5,993 nt of DNA, taken from positions 1 through 5,993 of the forward strand of contig JAFSXH010000084.1 in assembly GCA_017444165.1 (NCBI GenBank). The letters are read 5' to 3'. The translations under genes were made by a program, and so were the position numbers. Shown in pieces: positions 1 through 3,836 of this stretch. Position 1 is the stretch's first letter. Each line of letters starts with the position of its first letter. The notes beneath the pieces are model-generated. The model ran no database searches. It was not told the origin of the DNA and worked only from the letters and a program-made list of their open reading frames with translations. Origin of the DNA: a bacterium. GTDB lineage: Bacteria; Vulcanimicrobiota; Xenobia; Xenobiales; Xenobiaceae.

Positions 1-2
1 AG

Positions 3-59
3 GGACTTCCTTTGGATATTAAACGTACTGGCAGTCGTTCTACTGGCAGTAATGAGTAG
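3..59 (+). CDS. C-terminal tail of an unidentified upstream protein (partial)
   Basis: The frame starting at position 3 is open from the left edge to a TAG at 57-59 and reads GLPLDIKRTGSRSTGSNE. Its codons (TTG, CGT, ACT, GGC, AGT, GAG) resemble those of the downstream genes, and it ends 56 nt before the next start, consistent with membership of the same operon. The tail is hydrophilic and rich in Gly, Ser and Arg. A competing frame from position 1 is open to a TAG at 70-72 and reads as a hydrophobic segment (ILNVLAVVLLAVM), so the frame choice is not certain. The fragment is too short to name a family. Given the Roadblock genes downstream, a GTPase or other module partner is possible but not shown. 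Confidence 0.45.
   Translation, partial: GLPLDIKRTGSRSTGSNE
27..50 (+). repeat. 9-bp direct repeat that can also fold as a hairpin
   Basis: ACTGGCAGT occurs at 27-35 and again at 42-50, separated by 6 nt. Because each copy is nearly self-complementary, the two copies can also pair as a stem of 8 out of 9 bases with a central G-G mismatch and a CGTTCT loop. A run of seven T (60-66) follows 9 nt after the stem. That could act as a weak terminator or attenuator after the upstream gene, but the stem is imperfect and the gap before the T run is long. In the favoured coding frame the repeat encodes TGSRSTGS. Confidence 0.4.
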
Positions 60-101
60 TTTTTTTCATTAGTTCAAATAGTAAGTAAATCAAGATAATA
101 T

Positions 102-106
102 GGAGG
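102..106 (+). promoter_or_regulatory. Ribosome binding site that supports a TTG start
   Basis: GGAGG lies 9 nt upstream of the TTG at 116-118. No in-frame ATG exists nearby upstream, and the next in-frame ATG is codon 24, inside the first PATAN-like repeat. The site therefore decides the TTG start of the 297-residue protein. Confidence 0.75.
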
Positions 107-115
107 CATACAGGC

Positions 116-1009
116 TTGTATATTCCTAAAGGTAACGTATTAATTGAGGATGAGCGTTTGTCTTTTTCTGATGTGAGAGAGATGCAAGCTAACTTATCTA
201 ATGATGGTTTTACAGGATATGTAAAATTCACTTTAGATACTTCGTGTGCTTATTTCCTATATAGTGATGGCGCAATTTGTCAGTCTTTAGAGATTGATAA
301 TGATACTAACTTGATCACAATGCAAAAAGAAGAGCGAATGGTAAATCGTCTGCGTTTGGCTAACGATCTGATCTGTTCTACTTATGTGACCTCTAAGAGT
401 GTTGTTTCAGTCTTGTCAGGCTTGTTTGCTGTTCAACCTCTTTACGTGGATTATGAAGCTCGGAAGAGAGATCTGCCGAGAGTTTTAGAAAAATTGCAAA
501 GTGGTGGTTATACTGGTCTTATAAGCATGTCTACTGTAAAAGGTACTTATTATCTGGCTATTAACAGGGGTGAGATAATTCGCGATCGCTTCTGTTACTA
601 TTATGGAGAGATCCTTTGTGGCAGTGAAGTTGTAGATCAGTTACTCAATTTTGAATTTGACGGTGATTCGGCTACTGTTAGTGTCTACGTTGAGAGGGCA
701 GAGGAGATCGAAAACAAGAAGAAGATAAAAGAAGATGAGCTGAACAAGATTAAGCCTTTCATCGTTAAAAATGACGGTGGTTTCTTGAGAGCTAACGACG
801 TTGTTAAGGTTGATAACTATATAATTCGTGAGTGGGACGTTGATGCGCGGGCTTCTTTCTCTGTGGAGATTGAAACTGCCGATGGTTCCGTTTATGAGTA
901 TAAGTGTCAGGGCGGCAGTAAGTTTAGTGATAAGGCTGGTCTAGCCCCCGCAATGATGAAGAAGATGGGACTTTCCGAAGGAGATACCATTTATATTCGT
1001 CCTCTATAG
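116..1009 (+). CDS. PATAN/DUF4388-like tandem-domain protein
   Basis: The 297-residue protein starts at TTG with a well-placed GGAGG. Two segments resemble each other: about residues 16-62 (VREMQANLSNDGFTG, then YFLYSDGAI) and about 119-176 (VLEKLQSGGYTG, then YYLAINRGEI). The shared pattern is a helix, a GF/YTG turn, strands, and a G-x-I hairpin. This matches the general look of the PATAN (DUF4388) fold, which is known to accompany bacterial GTPase, Roadblock and two-component systems; the assignment is from motif appearance only. A charged, helix-prone linker (about 193-214, rich in Glu and Lys) follows. A beta-rich C-terminal domain (about 215-297) ends in MKKMGLSEGDTIYIRPL, a wording typical of small beta-barrel domains. 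There is no signal peptide or membrane segment, so it should be cytoplasmic. It is the first of three closely spaced genes, the next starting 39 nt downstream, so a role with the Roadblock proteins is inferred. Confidence 0.85.
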   Translation: MYIPKGNVLIEDERLSFSDVREMQANLSNDGFTGYVKFTLDTSCAYFLYSDGAICQSLEIDNDTNLITMQKEERMVNRLRLANDLICSTYVTSKSVVSVLSGLFAVQPLYVDYEARKRDLPRVLEKLQSGGYTGLISMSTVKGTYYLAINRGEIIRDRFCYYYGEILCGSEVVDQLLNFEFDGDSATVSVYVERAEEIENKKKIKEDELNKIKPFIVKNDGGFLRANDVVKVDNYIIREWDVDARASFSVEIETADGSVYEYKCQGGSKFSDKAGLAPAMMKKMGLSEGDTIYIRPL

Positions 1010-1037
1010 GAAGATTTTGTTTTAGTGTGGGAGCTTT

Positions 1038-1045
1038 AGGAGGAG
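1038..1045 (+). promoter_or_regulatory. Strong ribosome binding site of the Roadblock gene
   Basis: AGGAGGAG lies just upstream of the ATG at 1049, with 5 nt between the AGGAGG core and the start. It is the strongest Shine-Dalgarno match in the operon, suggesting that the small Roadblock subunit is translated more than its neighbours. Confidence 0.75.
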
Positions 1046-1048
1046 CGT

Positions 1049-1414
1049 ATGGCTGAAGAAGTTAGTGGCTTTTTACAAAATTTTCGCCGCATAGATGGTA
1101 TTTTAGGATCATTTGTTCTTGATAATAGGGGAGAGATAGTATCTATAGATGCGGAAGAAGCTCTTAAAGGGGAGGCGTGCATCTCTGGAATGGGGCTAAT
1201 GATCTCTGAAATTTGCATGATCGCTCGAAAGATGGGTGTAGGTGATATTGAGCGTCATCATGTAGCTTTTGCTGATAAGCAGTTTATGATTGAGTCTTTG
1301 AATGGTGGCTTCTTCCTCGTGATATGTATGACTGAGGACAGTTCGAGTCAAGGGCGAGTGCGCTTAGAAATTCGCAAAAATAAGAAGAGCCTAGAAAATG
1401 CTCTGGCGGTTTAG
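1049..1414 (+). CDS. Roadblock/LC7 domain protein, stand-alone
   Basis: This 121-residue protein is essentially one Roadblock/LC7 domain, the usual size for bacterial MglB-like members. Residues 8-31 (FLQNFRRIDGILG, then SFVLDNRGEIVS) show the family's opening helix followed by I-x-G-h-x-G, a beta strand and a D-x-x-G turn. A central amphipathic helix (about 46-62) and two further strands (about 71-81 and 85-94) follow, ending in a basic helix (KNKKSLENALAV). Roadblock proteins form homo- or heterodimers and typically act as activators or scaffolds for small Ras-like GTPases such as MglA. Here the likely partners are the PATAN-like protein encoded 39 nt upstream and the TPR-Roadblock protein encoded 35 nt downstream. 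The AGGAGG-preceded ATG is a secure start. No transmembrane segment is seen. The GTPase it would regulate is not in the window. Confidence 0.88.
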   Translation: MAEEVSGFLQNFRRIDGILGSFVLDNRGEIVSIDAEEALKGEACISGMGLMISEICMIARKMGVGDIERHHVAFADKQFMIESLNGGFFLVICMTEDSSSQGRVRLEIRKNKKSLENALAV

Positions 1415-1449
1415 GCAAATTTAAGTGAAATAGTGAGGCCAAGTTTTTC

Positions 1450-2733
1450 ATGGAAATTATGACTACTCTGGAGAGACAGATCCAAAGAAATCGTCGTTTG
1501 CTGGAAAATGATCCTGGAAATTTGGATCTGATGCTTACTTATGCGCAGGACTGTTTGCGTCGTGATCTACGTTACGAAGCGTTGATAACTTTTCAAAAGG
1601 TCTTGGAGCATAAAGATTCACCTGAGGCTAGATTGTCTTTGGCTCGCATTTACTACTTGCAATCTCTTTATGATGAATCGTATGTAGAAATACGCAATTT
1701 ACTAAAAATCGATCCTGTCAATATAGAGGGACACGCTATACTGCATATTCTCAAAGATAAGGAGGAAGTTCCTGAAGATTTAGCTCCTCATCTGTCTTTT
1801 GTTCCTTCTCGTGGTGATTTGAATGATGCTGTTATTCGTACGCAAAATGAGAGGGATCTTTACCGTCGTGAGGTGCAAGAGTATGAGTTAGTTATAGCTA
1901 AGAACGAAGATCCTTCTCCTATTTTACTTTACAATGCTCGCGAAGCTCAAAAAAGAGTAGATCGCACTAATGATTTTTTGGAAGTACTTGGTCGTTGGGA
2001 AAATTCTGCTATTGATCTTCCAGATGTACATTCTGTGGCAGAGAGTGAAGATGGTAAAGAGAGCAAATCTTCTAAGCGTAAACGTCGCAAAGACAAGCAC
2101 GCTAAGAATCAGCAGGATAAGGATCATAAGGTTGCTCCTGCCGCTGAGGTTGTCGAACCTGTGATTCAAACAGCTAGCGAATTAGTTGTCGAGAATATTG
2201 AACAACCAGTCGAAATTATTGAGCAACCTTCTGTAGATGTTGTTGAAGCTGTAGTTGAGCCTGTAAGTGAGGGAACAGCAACAGAATTGGTGAGTGAACC
2301 AGTTGGTGAGATAGTTGAACAATCAGTTATAGATACTGCTCAAGTGCTTGGGACGACTGAGATTGAGTTTGAGCCTATTGATGAAGAGACTTTGCTTAGG
2401 GAAGAGCTCTTTGCAGAGCCTTTAGATAATCTATGTAGAGTTAAGGGCAATGTGCGGGCGATGATTATTTCTGCTGATTATCGTTTAGCTACTATGTCTG
2501 GAGATTTTGAAGATACCATAGAGATAGTCACTTCTATCAGCGATTGGTTGAAAATTGCGCGTGAGAACGGAGGCAAAGAGCTCTTTTCCTGGACCTGTGA
2601 AGGTAAGAATGGTGTTTTAATCTTCCAAGAGATCAAGGATGGGTATGTTTTAGTGGTTGAGGGAAGATCTATAACTTTAGGTGTTTTGCGTCAGAGAGTT
2701 GAGCGTTGTCGCGGAGAGTTGTTGGCAATTTGA
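1450..2733 (+). CDS. TPR-like protein with C-terminal Roadblock-like domain
   Basis: The 427-residue protein has three parts. Residues about 7-105 are helical, with TPR-like pairs (LDLMLTYAQDCLRRDLRYEA; then ARLSLARIYYLQSLYDES and LLKIDPVN). More helices, probably coiled-coil, run to about 184. Residues 200-315 form a low-complexity linker: a Lys/Arg-rich tract at 204-226, then an acidic Val/Glu/Pro-rich stretch with repeated VVEP, IEQP and VSEP. Residues about 317-427 look like a second Roadblock/LC7 domain (LDNLCRVKGNVRAMIIS, then YVLVVEG and a final helix). TPRs usually bind partner proteins, so this is likely a scaffold that can dimerise through its Roadblock end with the small protein encoded just upstream. 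The start is slightly uncertain: ATG 1450 has a GTGAGG 11 nt upstream, and ATG 1459 is an in-frame alternative. It is the last gene of the operon, with a terminator beginning 17 nt after its stop. Other Roadblock-fold families such as profilin-like domains cannot be excluded for the C-terminus. Confidence 0.82.
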   Translation: MEIMTTLERQIQRNRRLLENDPGNLDLMLTYAQDCLRRDLRYEALITFQKVLEHKDSPEARLSLARIYYLQSLYDESYVEIRNLLKIDPVNIEGHAILHILKDKEEVPEDLAPHLSFVPSRGDLNDAVIRTQNERDLYRREVQEYELVIAKNEDPSPILLYNAREAQKRVDRTNDFLEVLGRWENSAIDLPDVHSVAESEDGKESKSSKRKRRKDKHAKNQQDKDHKVAPAAEVVEPVIQTASELVVENIEQPVEIIEQPSVDVVEAVVEPVSEGTATELVSEPVGEIVEQSVIDTAQVLGTTEIEFEPIDEETLLREELFAEPLDNLCRVKGNVRAMIISADYRLATMSGDFEDTIEIVTSISDWLKIARENGGKELFSWTCEGKNGVLIFQEIKDGYVLVVEGRSITLGVLRQRVERCRGELLAI

Positions 2734-2750
2734 GCTAAATTGCAGAGTAC

Positions 2751-2800
2751 AAAAAAATGCCAGCCACGCCCTGTATTTTGGGAGTGGCTGGCATTTTGTT
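2751..2800. terminator. Bidirectional rho-independent terminator between convergent genes
   Basis: A perfect 14-bp stem pairs 2754-2767 (AAAATGCCAGCCAC) with 2784-2797. After one G/A mismatch, CCC at 2769-2771 pairs with GGG at 2780-2782, leaving an 8-nt loop. On the + strand the stem runs into TTTTGTTT. On the minus strand it runs into seven T. It sits between the stop of the TPR-Roadblock gene (2733) and the stop of the minus-strand peptidase gene (2807), so it can end both transcripts, the minus-strand one most strongly. Confidence 0.95.
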
Positions 2801-2806
2801 TGAGTG

Positions 2807-3562
2807 CTAATTGTTAGAGGCTAACATTGTGTCAGTGTCGGGGACAACATTCTCACGATTAGCGTAGAAGACGAAGTTTCCATCAGGATGCTGAGGAGCG
2901 TTGTTCATTGCTTCTTTAGTGGTAGTACGCAAAGCTCCAGTGGCAGGATCGGCAAAGGTGACAGTATCCCCTTCAGTCTTTACAATAGTGACGATATGGC
3001 CGCGTCCAGAGGGAGAAAATTCTGGTCCGTTGAGGGCTACAATGACAGGGGTTTTTTCTTTGTTGACTTTGTGATCGATGAGTTCCCAAGAGGAAGCATT
3101 GAGGTCGCCGCCGTCCTTCCAGGAATAACCTGCCTTGTTACATTCGGCATTCAAACCGTTAAGCAATTCAAAACCGTAACGACTGTTGATATCGTGATCA
3201 GTAAGGTTTTGACCTGTCAAAGCATTGACGGCCATAGCTACGCTGGTTTGACCACAAGAGACGGGGGTATTTTGAGCCAAAGGCTGTAAACCCATCTCTC
3301 CTAAACGGGTTGCACCGAAATTGGAAGGATCAACTGAAGTAGAGTTGTGATTTACAAAGTTCCAAATTTGCGGATTTATTCCCTGAATGTTATTTAAATT
3401 TACACTTTGAGACTGAGGTTCAGCCAGAGCTTTGGGGACGGGCACTTGACTGGCTTGATCCAACAAGCGTTCAAAATTAGCCGAATTTATAGCTGGTCCC
3501 TGGTCGAAACGCTTCTCAATTTGCTCGATACGATTCATCGCATGTTGAATATTGTTGAGCAT
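2807..3562 (-). CDS. C39-like papain-fold cysteine peptidase, no signal peptide
   Basis: The 251-residue protein carries the hallmarks of the peptidase C39-like family: Gln97 and Cys103 (QNTPVSCGQTSVAMAVNAL, the six-residue Gln-to-Cys spacing seen in papain-like enzymes), His189 in GRGHIVTIV, and Asp205 in FADPATG. The core covers about residues 92-235. The N-terminal 90 residues are low in hydrophobic content and start with an amphipathic helix containing RIEQIEKRF. A similar RIxxIExRF pattern is recalled, from memory only, at the start of some bacterial lytic transglycosylases and cell-wall hydrolases. There is no Sec signal peptide, no double-glycine leader and no ABC transporter domain, so it is not a bacteriocin-processing transporter. 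ATG 3562 is chosen because AGGAGG stands 7 nt upstream; a longer TTG reading from 3595 would translate through that site. It is a single-gene transcript with its own terminator. Coding is richer in C-ending codons than the neighbours. The substrate is unknown. Confidence 0.85.
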   Translation of the reverse strand: MLNNIQHAMNRIEQIEKRFDQGPAINSANFERLLDQASQVPVPKALAEPQSQSVNLNNIQGINPQIWNFVNHNSTSVDPSNFGATRLGEMGLQPLAQNTPVSCGQTSVAMAVNALTGQNLTDHDINSRYGFELLNGLNAECNKAGYSWKDGGDLNASSWELIDHKVNKEKTPVIVALNGPEFSPSGRGHIVTIVKTEGDTVTFADPATGALRTTTKEAMNNAPQHPDGNFVFYANRENVVPDTDTMLASNN

Positions 3563-3569
3563 ATCTGAT

Positions 3570-3575
3570 CCTCCT
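3570..3575 (-). promoter_or_regulatory. Ribosome binding site that fixes the peptidase start
   Basis: On the minus strand AGGAGG is followed by 7 nt and then the ATG at 3562-3560. This near-consensus site argues against the upstream in-frame TTG at 3595, which has no comparable site. Confidence 0.85.
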
Positions 3576-3601
3576 AAAACGCCACTGTATAGCAAGATAT
3601 T

Positions 3602-3629
3602 ACTATATATCTTCTTTTTATAAAGTTAA
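3602..3629 (-). promoter_or_regulatory. Candidate sigma70-type promoter of the peptidase gene
   Basis: On the minus strand TTAACT (3629-3624, four of six matches to TTGACA) is separated by 16 nt from TATAGT (3607-3602, five of six matches to TATAAT). Transcription would begin near 3595, giving a leader of about 33 nt that includes the AGGAGG site. The surrounding DNA is very AT-rich, so chance matches are easy. Confidence 0.45.
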
Positions 3630-3759
3630 GATATTTTAAAAAAAGATTAATTTTGGAGCCTTAAAGATCAATGTAAATTTGTGTTGTAAGTTTACTTTGT
3701 AAGGTTATTTGAAAAGAAGTGATATATAAAGTTGTAAACTGCTAGATCAATTACCATCA

Positions 3760-3786
3760 TTGAGTATGCGATGTGATCGTTATAGA
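3760..3786 (+). promoter_or_regulatory. Weak candidate promoter for lon
   Basis: TTGAGT (3760-3765) and TATAGA (3781-3786) could be -35 and -10 boxes, but the 15-nt spacer is short and the -10 match is only four of six. The spacer contains the small palindrome CGAT-GTG-ATCG (3769-3779). No CIRCE operator (TTAGCACTC-N9-GAGTGCTAA) lies in this region. The rest of the 274-nt divergent intergenic region holds AT-rich sequence with short repeats (TTGTAA three times, CTAGA three times) and no small gene that I can support. Confidence 0.25.
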
Positions 3787-3836
3787 GAGGGAAGGCTGTA
3801 AATAGGCTAGAAGGCGCAACTCAAAAATTTTACTAG

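Noticed and set aside
94..99. GATAAT resembling a -10 box before the first operon gene
   Set aside because: There is no good -35 box at a proper distance, and transcription would begin at about 106, inside or after the GGAGG site needed for the TTG start.
2802..2810. GAGTGCTAA, identical to one half of the CIRCE heat-shock operator
   Set aside because: The matching TTAGCACTC half is absent 9 nt upstream, and the word overlaps the peptidase stop codon far from any promoter, so it is most likely chance.
2888..3289. 133-codon + strand open frame across the peptidase gene
   Set aside because: It is antisense to a gene with clear catalytic motifs and its own ribosome binding site, and its translation resembles no domain.
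3563..3595. Longer peptidase reading starting at TTG 3595
   Set aside because: It would translate through the AGGAGG site that serves ATG 3562, and the added 11 residues carry no signal-peptide features.
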